Assembly: GCA_030248295.1 (NCBI GenBank)
Contig: JASANH010000306.1
Coordinates: 1-64,000, forward strand
Reading direction: 5' to 3'
DNA from: Mesodorylaimus sp. YZB2_4
Taxonomy: Eukaryota; Nematoda; Enoplea; Dorylaimida; Dorylaimidae
Length of the DNA stretch: 64,000 bases
Shown: in pieces, positions 22,694 through 33,677 of the stretch
Position numbering within the stretch: the stretch's first letter is position 1
Layout of the letters: every line of letters begins with the position of its first letter
Position numbers and translations under genes: made by a program
Notes under the pieces: generated by a model
Databases searched by the model: none
What the model saw: the letters and a program-made list of their open reading frames with translations, nothing else
Told to the model about the DNA's origin: nothing

Positions 22694-24750
22694 CGGCCTA
22701 AAGCGATCGGTAGACACCGTTACAAGGTGGTCGCCGCTTCGATGAGCAGCGACCGCATGGAACACCTACAGGTGCGAGGGCGCGCCGAATTTCAATTCCG
22801 TCGGGAGCTGGCAGTCTCTTTATCAGGGGTGAGGGAGAGGCAGTTTTTCGGTTTTGGATGCTTTACTACAAGCATCACATGCTGTGCAGGTGCTCCCTCG
22901 GATGAGTCCAATCGTCATGGCACTGTTTCCACCGTAGAGCTGGCAGTAGATGACGCTGAGTTGATGGACAGCGATTATGACCCGTATGAATTCGATCCTG
23001 AGGCGGTATTCTAGAAGCGTTTTCCAGCGAGATTTTCCAGTGAGGTGACTGGACTCTAGTGAGATGGGTGCGTTTGCTATTACAGAAACAATTACAGTTT
23101 ATAGTCACAGGCATTGAGCCCGATAACACTGTTACTGCGCAAAAAATACCTAAAATGCTATTCCATAGAACTTTATCGCTCGGAAAGTCCAGTCCACTAT
23201 CACAGGTGGCTGGGAAAAAGCTTCAGGTGCTCTCGATCGCTTGAAACTGTTTTCCAGCAAGCTTTTACCGTATATAAATGGTAGAGTTTTGCCGTGAGTT
23301 GTCCCAGTGGCAGAGCAGAGATATGGCGGTCAATGCGACAGAGGATTTTTTCAGGTTTCCAATAAAAGTAAGGAGGTGCGGAAATTTAAGGACCACAGAT
23401 AAACACTTCAGACAATTTCAAAAGTGGATAACTGCTCAATTGATTAGGCACATGTTATCGATGTAGCAAGTACGTCTTGAGCACGAGTTCGGATCTGACT
23501 GTGGAAAAAAAGAAAGACTGATCGTTTTACATCCACATTCTGTACTGTAATGTTTGTTTCGCATGATTTTCTGCCTGACCACAGTGGTGTTCAGCTTGGT
23601 TTTGACATCGATCGGGCGATCCAAGTACCACCAAAGTAGATGGTCAACAGTCCAGTCAATAGACAGATCTTGTGCACTTCAAAAAGAGGAAGAGCTTCAA
23701 CCTCCAATGACAACTGACACGTGATAAGCACCGGTTCAATTCTTCCACTCAGCTCCACATGCATAACATTCCGTAGATTCCCTTATACCTCACACGAGAA
23801 GTTTCGAAGGGCTGCCCAAACTAGTGTGCATATACTCTTGAGATGAAACATTCGTAGTTTTGTTTGGCACTTGGAGCTCTCCCTCAAGCGTCATCAACAA
23901 TGGGAGGAAGTCATGTAAGACGGTGCAAAAATTCAGAAAAATGAATGTAAGAAGTGCAGGAGTAGGAAGGAATAATCGTAAGAAGGGGAAGAGGGAAAGA
24001 TAGAAGGAATCATGACCTGCAATTTATGTTCTCCACTTTTACCTGACATTCACACTCATCCCTCTACAGCCGCTTCGAACACCTATTCGGGGATGCACTC
24101 ATTGCGGGGATGCACTCAGCGTGGGTATCTATGTACAAACCGTAGGTGACAGCAAAATGCACGCGGAAATTGCTGGAATATGCGAGCCTTGTCACCAGGA
24201 AATAACAACGACCCTATTTTGTTTTTGGGATAGGCGCAATAAGTTAGGCCTTCATACAGTCACCACAATTGACTTTCACAGAGAGCTCAGTGGAATAAGT
24301 CATAGTCACCTCATTGGAAAGTTACAGTCGCCTCGCTGGAATTTTCCTTTCATGTCACTATTTTTCAGCGAGAATACGGCCTTCGAACGGGAACCAGCTG
24401 AGACCGAGCTGCACACCCAAAGGATGCATGGTGCAGGTGCGGCAGGCAACGACAGCTTCGACATGAATGACGGCTGTGGACGTCAGTTTCATCCGCCAGT
24501 ACCTGACGATAGCCAGAGGGCAGCGGACAGGAAGGAGCTGATCACGCGAGCCAAAGAAGCAGAACCTATAGAATACGACTAAAGCAACAGCACCCGCCTG
24601 CTCCCAGAGGGATACTACAAAAAGTTTAGCAAGGGAAAGAAAGTGAAGCTACATGTGGGGAAAACTCCAGTTGTGTCGAAGGATGGCTTGTTGATTTATC
24701 CTCCCGCTTGTAAGCGTCGGACAGAGAAGCAGAAACCAATGGACGTGTGA
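22694..24750 (+). pseudogene. Unknown gene split by element B
   Basis: The left part is an open frame from 22691 to about 22999: RHRYKVVAASMSSDRMEHLQ, then an acidic tail with DSDYDPYEFDP. It may contain a 60-bp in-frame intron at 22829-22888 (GTGAGG...GTGCAG). It runs directly into the inverted-repeat tip of element B. On the other side of the element (from about 24384) a frame resumes: FEREPAETELH, HPPVPDDSQRAADRKEL, EAEPIEYD. After one TAA at 24580-24582 it continues in the same frame with LLPEGYYKKFSKGKKVKL and CKRRTEKQKPMDV to a TGA near 24750. The two halves have similar acidic/basic composition, so I infer one gene interrupted by insertion. The family is not recognised. Confidence 0.4.
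22999..24384. mobile_element. Non-autonomous element B (1.39 kb)
   Basis: Left tip GAGGCGGTATTCTAG and right tip GAGAATACGGCCTTC are inverted versions of the element A ends. Motifs TTTTCCAGCGAG, CCAGTGAGGTGACTGG and GCCTCGCTGGAA lie just inside the ends. The read-in from the right (GGTGACTATGAC... AAGGCCTAAC) matches the left end of element A. It has no transposase and interrupts an open frame. Confidence 0.6.
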
Positions 24751-24874
24751 TGATGGCAGGTTCTTTTCTTTATTTGATATCGCGTAAGATGCTGCAATTG
24801 CCGTTATAACATAGGTGGATCGTTGAGTTTTACCAGCTGATCAAACCCATTTCGTCAAAGTGTTATGTTAGCAG

Positions 24875-25876
24875 TTGCACTGCCAGCAACAACTTGGACC
24901 CAGAGACCATGAAACCTGGAATGAGAGTAAGCTGATGAGATCATTCATGATGCGACATAAAGTTGCAACTTCTTTTCAGCGAGTCGGAGGCGTGCTGGAG
25001 ATTACTGTCAAACGCAAGGGAAGTCCTTTGATACCCGAGTTCAAGTGGTCATTGTCCAGAAAACTGCAGCATTTTTCCCGGCCCCGCGCTCAATTTTGCG
25101 CTCTCAACACTATGCTCTCATCGGCCATTGTTGTTGTACGTGAGTGTTTGAGCGGTTCCCTGCTCCCACCAAATCTAGCTCTACAACTCTGTAAGTCCTG
25201 TCATTTTTTCAGAGCGGCAACACCTATGGCATGTAGGCTGATGCGCATCATGAAGATGGTTTTGGGAGGCATGGAAAGATTACATTTAGACAATGAATAT
25301 TTGCATGCCATCAAAAACGCAGTATCTCGGAGTCCGGCGGATGCTCGTGGCACCTGTCGTAGAGCGATGCTTGCTTATCGAGCAAAATCTTATCGTCAAT
25401 TCAATAAAATAAAACAATTTTTGGGTCATTTGCGCAGCAGATGGACAATTCGACAGTCCTGGATTTTGTGTGAGCGTCTTTCCTGGTGCTTATGCAGACT
25501 GCCTGTGAATGCTTTTGTTCTCAGGCTTTGTATTTAGACATACGTTCAAATGATTGTTGTCCTGGAACGCGAGGAGGAGGATAAAACGATTCATTCTGAG
25601 AATACAGCGTCAGTGAGAACCGACGTGACCTTACTCGAGCTTATGCGTCAGTATTTTGGTAGATGCAATCCTACACTCACGAGTTTTCCAAGCTCGCTTT
25701 CAGAACAAGCAAGAGCAGAACCTACGAAATTCCTCGAAGCGACGAAAACTTCACTCGCGGCTTTTGATGACATTGATGACAGAATGTTGCAGCGCCTATT
25801 GCATTTTTTGTCAAAAGGCAAGCCATCAACTAGACCTGTGGCACCGGGCGAAGAACATGGGCTTCCACTAATGTAA
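24875..25876 (+). CDS. Unknown exon cluster
   Basis: Open frames 24875-25537 and 25550-25876 carry protein-like sequence: RVGGVLEITVKRKGSP, a helical basic block RLMRIMKMVLGGMERLHLDNEY, ARGTCRRAMLAYRAKSYRQF, and an acidic helical block ending in AFDDIDDRMLQRLLHFL. Candidate introns lie at 25140-25212 (GTGAGT...TTTTCAG) and before 25210-type acceptors, but I could not find a splice set that keeps one frame throughout. The family is not recognised. It may be the continuation of the disrupted gene upstream. Confidence 0.3.
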
Positions 25877-25879
25877 GGC

Positions 25880-26960
25880 GAGTTTTATGCTATGATAATT
25901 CAGTACGTATGATGATTAAGCAAAGATTTCTCATACTTCACTTCAGGGAGAAGGTTGGCAGCGAAAGGAGCAAGTTGTTGTTACCATGGATAGCAGTCAG
26001 TCAGAAATCATTTGTGGTACCTACGTTGCTAGCGGTGCAAGGGTAATGTAGAACTGATGAAGGCAAACTTGTTTTCGATTCTGTGCCATGTGCGTGACAT
26101 CCACAGAATTTCTGGACCCCCAGCATGCAAAAAGTGAGCGCATATCTGATGGGAGACACATGGAACTACGTATTCTATGACATGTGCATTGCCTTCTAGG
26201 CAGAGAAAACGTACAGTCACATTCCTCATTTGATGGGGCCATTCTCGTTAAGGCGTGCCTCACGCTTTTTAGGATGGGGAACCACAGATTGTCGTGTTTT
26301 CCATCCAAAATTACCTGAAAAGGCTGGTCCCCAACACGGCTGGGGTGCAGGAGTCCTTGAAAGACGTGCTCTCTCTCGGTACAGAAGTCGGTACAATTTG
26401 GCAGAATTCATGGAACCCCTGAATGAGCGACCAGAGAAAGAAAATAAGACAATCATTAATCGCAATCACGACAGACTATAGATTTACGGCATTGAGGAGG
26501 AGGCACTCACAGATGAGACAACCCAGCACCCCTCCGACAGTGAAGACTTCTGGTCTTGACTGTAGTGACATGCATTCGCTGAAATGTGCCATCGTTTGTT
26601 CATAGATAGTCCGATTCTGCTGTTTCTTTTTTCCCACTTTGTATCCACTTATCTGCAACTGCATTGCATAAAGATCATTTTCATCTGGTCTTCGAGTCAA
26701 CTGAAGCATTTATCAGTGTTCGACATAATAGATACCTGAAGCATTTATGCATGCTGCTTTTGTTCTCCCTGCCCGTGCCACTTTAGGTGTTGCTTGATTA
26801 TGGCGAATTCAACTATTCCTCTATTCATAACCAGAACGAGAACTGCGCACAAACGATCTAGGAGGGTGCAATTGTCAAGTTTACTGTTATTCAAGACCAC
26901 CCTGTTGTTGCCCTCCCACCTGTTGTTGCTCATGTAGACCCCCTTCCTTGCTGTTGCTCC
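25880..26960. other. No supported gene
   Basis: Frames exist on both strands (for example 26021-26308 minus and 26230-26481 plus) but overlap each other and show no domain. Confidence 0.4.
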
Positions 26961-26966
26961 TGTTTA

Positions 26967-27911
26967 TTGAATGGATGGAAATGTAGCGACGACAAATGTG
27001 CTTGTCCAGGTCGATTTTATGGGATAGTTCATCGTTACTCAGATTTTCGCGCCTGGCAGCTTGATGGTGTCGAGTCTGCCAACACCGACGTTTCAATCCC
27101 ACAAGCCAGTTCGAAACTGGGCGAGAACAAGTACGAGGAGACCGATGTAAGTAAAATGCTTATTGATAACATTAAGTGCTCATGCGGCCAGGACAGGTCT
27201 GTTTCAGCTGACGGAGCCAAATTTGAGTGAACAGGTTGACAGCCCACCTGCCGCTCCACACATGGTCTCGCGTCCGAAGGAGCCTGTCATGACCTTATCT
27301 GGAGCGAATGCTGCTGTTGCATGCCAGGTGGCATCAACTTTACGACGCCTGCGCACTCACGAAATCACCCGATTCTTCTCTCAATTTGACTCCAGCGACA
27401 TGGAGGCGCTTGAACAGTAGCTGTGACAGTGGATAGCCCCAAAAGACCAGAGCGAGCGCACACCGCCTCAGGAACTGCCCCTTTGACGCCGATGTGGACA
27501 CGTAAGTGACTAGTCATATCCTGTCGTCCTATTTCTCTTGTATTGTGCTCTATAGCATTTCATCCTGTTTTCTCTCCCTGTGCATCGGATTAGTGGAGAT
27601 ATACATATACTGCTGCCTGTTTATTCATTCATATATTTTAGGGCACCCATGACGATGGGTCAACCATGAAGCAGTTTCGTTATCATGCGTACCGCTCGTA
27701 TATTTTGTGGATTTACGGCGTCTTGGCCCAAGAGGATCGGCGCCCGCTTCCCAACTGCGCGTACAGGGTGAGAAGCATTTCTCGCTCATCACTGCCAGCC
27801 TGCTGCACTTTGTTCCAGGTTATCCGAGGGTTGTGCCCTGAGCCGAACCAGGTGTACACTCATTTCCAGAATCAGCGCCAGCTACTCACATTGACTCATT
27901 TGACACGATAA
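26967..27911 (+). CDS. P2X7 intracellular-domain-like protein, multi-exon
   Basis: The best block is FRYHAYRSYILWIYGVLAQ with RPLPNCAYR (27666-27768). After a GTGAGA-TTCCAG intron it continues VIRGLCPEPNQVYTHFQ (27820-27870). This is the hallmark end of the P2X purinoceptor 7 cytoplasmic domain: aromatic-Ala-Tyr-Arg, Trp, Gly-x-Leu, Arg-x2-Pro-x-Cys, Ile-Arg, Tyr-x-x-Phe. That domain is widespread as a stand-alone zinc-binding module in invertebrate nuclear proteins. An upstream exon (about 27236-27420) has RRLRTHEITRFFSQF, like the helical segment preceding such domains. An exon with CSDDKCACPG (26967-27147, GTAAGT donor) may start the gene. The Cys-rich core is not clearly present and a stop at 27418-27420 needs splicing or marks decay. 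Confidence 0.45.
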
Positions 27912-28482
27912 ATTTGCATCAACAGAGTGCGATGGACTTGCTTTCTTGCTAGCTTGCTGTGTCTTTTATTCGTGGGCTTTTTTGCATGTTCTACCTTTAT
28001 TCGTAGTGTACGGTGGAGCGCACAGCTAGTGAATTCAGGCAAGATAATCAGATTTAGAGGCAGCCTCAATTTTTAGAATTGTTATTCAGCTTGTTAGAGC
28101 TCAAACTGAAAAAGGCCATTTGAAGAACACTACACCCCCTAATGATGATAGGCCATTGAACCATAGAGCGTTTGGAAGTGGACATAAGTCTTTTACTTGG
28201 TCACCGATTTTTTGCAAAATCCGATCAGTCTGATTCAAATTCGAGTTTCCCTAGAACGTTGAAAGCTATTAAGCACGGCGAGCACAAATTTTAAAGAGAG
28301 GGATTTTAGCTCCCAAAAGCTGTCGGCCCGACGATCCCTGTATGCGGCGGAAAGATTTATGGATTGGCGAGGATTTCTTGAAAGTGGCCGCTATGTACTC
28401 CGGTAAATTCACCTGAATGTTTTATATATTTGCGCCCTAGCTCCCTGCACTAGCTTACTTTCGGTAACAGTGGTATTTTGCA

Positions 28483-28758
28483 GTGTGTCTAGTCATTCGT
28501 CTGCCGTTCGATCAAAAGGAGCGTGTCGCCAAGGCCGAGAAGCATCGCCAACGCTGCGCAGATTTTGATTTCGATCACATGGTACTGTTGCACATGTTCG
28601 AAAAATTTGACTATCACTGTGAGATCTTTTTTTGTTGGTCCCTTCCCACAAAGAATGATTCTATTGCTACGGTATGGCGGACTGGGTGCGAGTATGGCGG
28701 CCTGTGTAGGCGGTCGCGTTTCGCCTTGCTCTCCTTCTGGCTCCTTGCCAAGTTTTAA
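28483..28758 (+). CDS. Orphan exon(s), unknown
   Basis: After a TTTTGCAG acceptor a frame reads CLVIRLPFDQKERVAKAEKH, CADFDFDHMVLLHMFEKF. The composition is protein-like up to about 28620, where a T-rich stretch suggests an intron. No family is recognised. It lies just before the LINE fragment at 28808. Confidence 0.3.
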   Translation: MCLVIRLPFDQKERVAKAEKHRQRCADFDFDHMVLLHMFEKFDYHCEIFFCWSLPTKNDSIATVWRTGCEYGGLCRRSRFALLSFWLLAKF

Positions 28759-28807
28759 AATTTCGTTTGCTAGTAAAACATTTTATCGTAGCAAGTATTG
28801 TTGAACA

Positions 28808-29720
28808 ATGGGTTTTTCCAACGTTGATTCGGTCCTAGGGAAAATTGATTTCGTCAAAGCGAGGATCTTATCGCAAAATCACGATGCATTCGGTATTGTT
28901 GAAACAAAAATTGATTCCTCGATTGCGGACTTCTTGTTAGAGTTAGCTGTGTGTAATTATAATTTTATTTTGTCTCGACAGAATGAAAAGTGGTGGCGGT
29001 CTGGCGGTTCTTGTTCGGAGAGATATTCCTGTAACGAGATTGAAATTAGGTGTTTATTAGGTCTATCAGCGAAATTATCACGGCAAAAAACAGTTAGCAT
29101 GAATCGTCGAGAAAATTGGATTTCAAGTGATTTATTAGCTATGATTCAGCGTAAAAATGAGCAATACTGGATTTAGAAGAGCATTGGGCTATCGACAGAT
29201 AAACGTTTGTTCAAAACGCTTCGTCAGCAATGCAGAAAATCGCTGAGGGAAGCCGGAGAGAATTTGTTTCGTCGACGTTTTCAGAAGCTTCGTCCCCAGC
29301 AGAATTTTGGTCGTCGTTTCGTCGCCTTTCTCGCGGAGACCGCGGTCTTCCTGCACTGATGGACGATTTAGGTCGATTTTGGTGATCGGCTCCGCAGTTA
29401 CTTCTCATGTCCTCAATGAGAAATTCGGTTCAAATTTTAATCACGCTGATTTTGGTCCCTTAAAGTCACCTAACGATGAATGTGCCATGGACGACGTAAC
29501 GAATTATTCTGTCTTTGAGTCGTTTGTACGCCACGAAATTTTGAATTTAAGAAGATCGATCGCACCTGGCGAGGATGGATTACCTGTTCTGACTCTCAAA
29601 AATATTGTTGACTCTACTTCGCCTGCGGTGACAGCCTTATATAATCGCTCGATTTGTGAAGATATCTCTGAAAACGACTACAATTTTCTTGGAAGATTGG
29701 AACAGATCGTTGGATAAAAG
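28808..29720 (+). pseudogene. Non-LTR retrotransposon fragment (endonuclease + RT start)
   Basis: It begins NVDSVLGKIDFVKARIL, NHDAFGIVETKID: the N-terminus of an APE-type endonuclease with its Asn and Glu-Thr residues. The rest of the endonuclease is deleted. After a jump come RRENWISSDLLAMIQRKN, then a stop at 29174-29176. A last piece, FESFVRHEILNLRRSIAPGEDGLPVLTLKNI, corresponds to the region just before the RT palm. The wording resembles CR1/Jockey-type elements and differs from the Tx1-like LINE at 45.6 kb. It lacks both ends. Confidence 0.65.
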
Positions 29721-30117
29721 GAAACTAATTGCGGGATTGTACCCAACCAGTCATTGCAACCGCATCTCATTGGTTTTGGTGCTTTCGCGGAGCAGTAAAT
29801 GCGGTCAGCTGATCTTGGAATTATTCCGAATGGGCTGCGATGTTATGCGTAAGTAGTATCGATCTAGGGGTTAGGACATTGATTAGGGACCATACAAATA
29901 CAAGGTGGTGTTTGTGCCCTGAGAGAGGGGGTAGAGCCTAGCGCGCAAGGGACAGCTAACGTGGTATGCAGTGGAGGCAAAAAACGGGACATGAAGTCAA
30001 GATGCAGCAGAGCTTTGACTGAGCAAAGAATTTAAAAAAGAAGCCGTCTTTGTGACCAAATTATCTTTTTACAGCATGTTACGAGAGTCTTTGTAACAAA
30101 CCTTGTTGCCATAACAC

Positions 30118-30315
30118 GTGAGGAGTACAACGTTTGCTGCTTCGAGCGAAGGACAACCGCAAGATCGCGTCTACGCCAAATGCGAGGATCGAAAGGAAGA
30201 ATTCGCCGAAATGCTGGATGGAGAAGATAAGGAGTTCGATGACACTGATGTTTTGCAACACGCGGAAGAGGAAGAGGGGGCGGATGATACTATGATGGTT
30301 GGTGGGAGTGATTAA
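30118..30315 (+). CDS. Acidic open frame, unknown
   Basis: 65 codons ending at 30315, strongly acidic towards the end (EEFAEMLDGEDKEFDDTD, HAEEEEGADD). It could be the acidic C-terminus of a spliced gene; no partner exon or domain is recognised. Confidence 0.25.
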   Translation: MRSTTFAASSEGQPQDRVYAKCEDRKEEFAEMLDGEDKEFDDTDVLQHAEEEEGADDTMMVGGSD

Positions 30316-30319
30316 TTGG

Positions 30320-31770
30320 CGACTTCTTGAATGTTTACAAATGTCGGTTTCTTTTGCACTAAGCACGCGTCGCCTTATCACGCTTACTTGTGACAGGCAC
30401 TTTGCGCATTTTTTGGTAATTCAGCTCAACTTTTTTCTTTTTTCCCCGAGATCGGATGCACTACTCTTTTAAAAAATATTAACACCGTTCTAGATTATGA
30501 AAACAAGCACCATTTTGCCCTCATCGTTGATCATGGATATAGATATATAATTGACACAGCGAGATCGCATCCATCTCATGCATCCTAAAATCTCAATAAC
30601 ACCACATCTTATTTCACAACCTCCCTAGCTTCTTATCTATAAACTAGCTTCCGCTTCACTTGCGATTTAATTAGCTGAATTTTCTCACCGACTTTTCTCT
30701 CCAGCGCACGATTCTCTTGTGTCGAGTGATCGATGATATCCGAATTTTTAGCCGATAGTGCGAGCTTTCGGTTTTCCATTTCTTTGTCCAACTTTCGATT
30801 GTTACCGCCAGCCGCTGGTTTTTTTGCATCAAACTCTCGATTATTCTTGATTGTTCCAGCACGCCCTCGACTTAATTGCTGTTCTCCTTTGATATACAGG
30901 CTGATTCTTGAAATAATCGCTCATTTTATCCTTCAAGGCGCTTGTACAATTCCGGTGACGACCGCTCGTTCTGCAACAATGTTTGCTGACTGGCGAGATC
31001 GCCTTGCGGGCTAGCACAGGCAATGACATCGGCTTTAGTGGCCAGATTGAAGCAGCGCATTTAAAACCATCAAAATTTAGAGCTGTAATAAGATCTGATT
31101 CTTACAAGTAGAACTTTCACAAATTCACGACTTTATTCAACGAGTCAATCAGTTAGTTTTGAATCGTGTTTTTTTCAGGTTCTACTGGACAGAGTCGTTG
31201 TATAGGCGCTAAGTTGTCTTACGGAATGCTCAAAAGCCGCCCAGCTACGATGCGCGTTGAAGAAACGTCCACTTCGTACTGACAGATAATCTCCCAATTC
31301 CTTTACAGCAGCAAATCCATCAGCTGGTTGGGCCATTAAATTTCGTGCCTTAACTTTCATCCCTTGATTTTCATCCTATGTGCTATGCGCCTCTGTTGCT
31401 CTTCTGTGCACAGTAGTACTCTCTTCTTGTTTGCAAGCCTCTTGTATGTAATATTGTGGGGCACTCCTTCAACTGACAGCAATCACCTGTCGTGGCTAAG
31501 GGCTCCAAAATAGACTTTCCTGGCAAGATCCAGTCTTCCCTAAAAGGCACGAATATTAGCAGCAAGCCACAGAGTAGTAAAGAGGGCTACTGCGAGGGGG
31601 TCTGCATGTGTATTCATTTAGTTCCCCTTAACCACATGACCCTCGGGGTGTCCCCTTGCGCTTTTTCAATTAAGTAAAACCCGCAGGAGCGCTTTTCGCG
31701 GTCATTTCAAATCAAGAATGTGAAATGGTTTTTAGTTGGATACATAGGAAGCGTGTGTAGCGTGTATAAC
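30320..31770. other. Mostly non-coding, weak minus-strand exons
   Basis: Minus-strand frames at 31360-31175 (FAAVKELGDYLSVR) and 30862-30671 (helical, Lys/Arg-rich) could be decayed exons of one coiled-coil gene. The intervening stops are not explained by clear splice sites. Confidence 0.25.
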
Positions 31771-31812
31771 ACATATTAGTTACGCATGGTTGACGAAACG
31801 CAAAATCCTCAA

Positions 31813-31873
31813 TAGGATGACATAATTGGTGCCAGTTTTCGAATTTACTGGTATACCAAAAACTGTCATCCTA
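31813..31873 (-). other. 3' hairpin of HMG copy 2
   Basis: TAGGATGACA pairs perfectly with TGTCATCCTA, with a nested TTGGT/ACCAA stem. It lies about 7 bp after AATAAA. The equivalent positions after copy 3 carry matched changes. Confidence 0.55.
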
Positions 31874-31957
31874 AAAGGATTTTATTCAGAAACCATTACA
31901 TGATAGAAAGCACTTCATGATAAAAACGGAAAAAAACAAAGTATTCCTGTACGCGAT

Positions 31958-32144
31958 CTATTGCGGTTGTTGTTGTTGCTGCTGGCGGATAGGAGCCGCC
32001 TGCTGCTCCCAGCGAACGCTCTGCCGCTGTTAAATTTGGCCAAGTTTGCTCGGCCATTTTGCAGGCCAGGGCCATGTTGGCCGCCAGACCCGTGTTAAAA
32101 AATACAGTTCTTGCGTACAGCGAGAATCCATTGACTCAAGGCAT
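31958..32144 (-). pseudogene. HMG-box-like mini-gene, copy 2 (broken)
   Basis: ATG at 32144, then CCT and TGA where copy 1 has CGA: a C-to-T change giving a stop at codon 3. Downstream the frame NGFSLYARTVFFNTG and TWPNLTAAER is preserved. A 2-bp deletion before the Trp helix then shifts the reading frame ahead of the Gln-rich tail. The upstream TTTTTAG acceptor and flanks are intact, so inactivation is recent. Confidence 0.7.
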
Positions 32145-32641
32145 TGTTTAATGTTCTAAAAATAAAATATGATCTGATTGAGATAAGGTGGAAATGAGAT
32201 CAAAACAATATTAAAAATAATAAGACTAGGCACTCGAGCTACTTAGTTAAGAATTACCAGGCTTTGGGTGATAAAAGAGAACAGGGCAGTGCGCCAACAA
32301 GTTTCGAGATTCACCAACAACCGTCCGTAGCCAAGTTTTCCTATTATGTTTCTGGTATCGTTTACTAATGGAAGAGCGCAACACATCTGACCTGATAAAC
32401 TTGGCCGGATGAATTGTTTCATCACCATTGACTGAATTTGAATGTTCACACTGTCGCCATTTTTGATGACAGGCGGGTGCATATTATGTTGACAGTTTCT
32501 GTTTATAAGTTTGTAATTTTTATCTTACTTGACCGCATTTATCGGTTATCAAGAGCGATTGTTATATAGGTTATTGATTCTACATATAATGGAAAAGAAG
32601 GGCATACTGGCAACTTCGCTTTTAAAACGTCTATCTATCTT

Positions 32642-33393
32642 TTGCAACTCCTGTTGAGAAAACTCAATTATGAATTCGGTTGTTCTGGGCGCTATTTAAC
32701 TTATTATCGGTCTAGTGTTTGCGGCATGTACTGTATGCTAGATGCGCTTTTACACCGTTTCAGTGTGACCTTATTGCTTTTTCTGAAGGGTAAAACTAGT
32801 GAATTATTAAAAAAGTATCGTTGTGCAACTATCTCAGGAAAGACGTGTGTTCTTGTGAAAAGTACGGCAGTCCGCACGACGATGTAGTAACACATAACAA
32901 CGAGCGCATCGAGGCAATGGTGGCTTTGAAACTTGTTGACGTTTTCGAAAAGTTAATCAAATTTGACGCAGTCTTCATTGATGAAGGGTTGGTTAGTACT
33001 TACTCGCAACAGTTTTTTATTTTAGTTTTTTCCAGACATGCTTTCGGCGACCTTGCTACTACAGCCGAAGCATTGGCCAATCGCGAGGTACTCGTCGTGA
33101 TTGCTGGTCTGGACCAAGGTTCCTTTCGGCAAGGAATGGTCTCGATGCTCGATTTAATCCTATTGGCTGGGAGGGTGGAGAAGTTGAGCGCACTTTGCGA
33201 GCGGTGTAAACAAGAGGCAGCTTTCACTCATAATAAAGACAATAGTCCGACGAGTAACAATAGAAGCCAGGGTTTTGAACCTTTATGTAGATTTTGTTAT
33301 TTTAAAAAATGTCCGTGTGAACAAATGTTTGCACCTGATTCTTATAATGTACAAGAATCTTCATCTTTAGATGAGCCTTTTCTGGTAGTTTAG
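32642..33393 (+). pseudogene. Thymidine kinase (TK1-type), frameshifted
   Basis: TK1-type enzymes phosphorylate thymidine with ATP. The first segment (to 32887) ends GKTSELLKKYRCATISGKTCVLVKS, matching the P-loop and following helix, but the glycine-rich part before GKT is degenerate. Near 32880 the frame must shift to reach DDVVTHNNERIEAM and FDAVFIDEG, the catalytic-site strand. A 48-bp intron (GTTGGT...TTCCAG, about 32987-33034) is in phase. Splicing it out gives IDEG-HAFGDLATTAEALANR, as in the family. EVLVVIAGLD, RVEKLSALCERC and PLCRFCYFKK (zinc ligands CxxC/CxxC) complete the enzyme to a TAG at 33393. The total matches the usual size. Apart from the frameshift and weak P-loop it is well preserved, so a sequencing error at 32880 is an alternative. 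Confidence 0.75.
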
Positions 33394-33677
33394 CTGGATA
33401 GGAAGAATACGTTTTTATTTCTTCATATCTGTGTATTAAGCTTCAGTTTGTGCTTATACTTAAGCGCTTAATTAGATAGAAGCAAAATACTTTTTAACAC
33501 ACTTTGTGATACATTTTTTAACCAGTGAGAATTAGTGTCGGTATTTACATACAATGAATGCGTATAACCCATTTGCAACTACCTAATAGGATTGCAATGT
33601 GTCAAGGGGTAAAATTAAGTTAAAATATTCCATTAGTATAAGGGCGCACATCTTTTTTGTTTAAATATTTTTCTTTT

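Larger units (their letters stand above)
31773..32341 (-). repeat. HMG module, copy 2 (about 570 bp)
   Basis: On the minus strand, 32341-31958 aligns with 3258-3647 over promoter-side sequence, intron end and coding part. 31957-31773 aligns with the region downstream of copy 3 (55205-55321), with AATAAA, a hairpin and TTGAGGATTTTGC. The three copies therefore define one duplicated module, larger than the coding frame. Confidence 0.7.

Noticed and set aside
31960-32020. Repeated GTTGTTGTT as a CRISPR-like or microsatellite locus
   Set aside because: It is the antisense Gln tail of HMG copy 2; no spacer-repeat structure exists.
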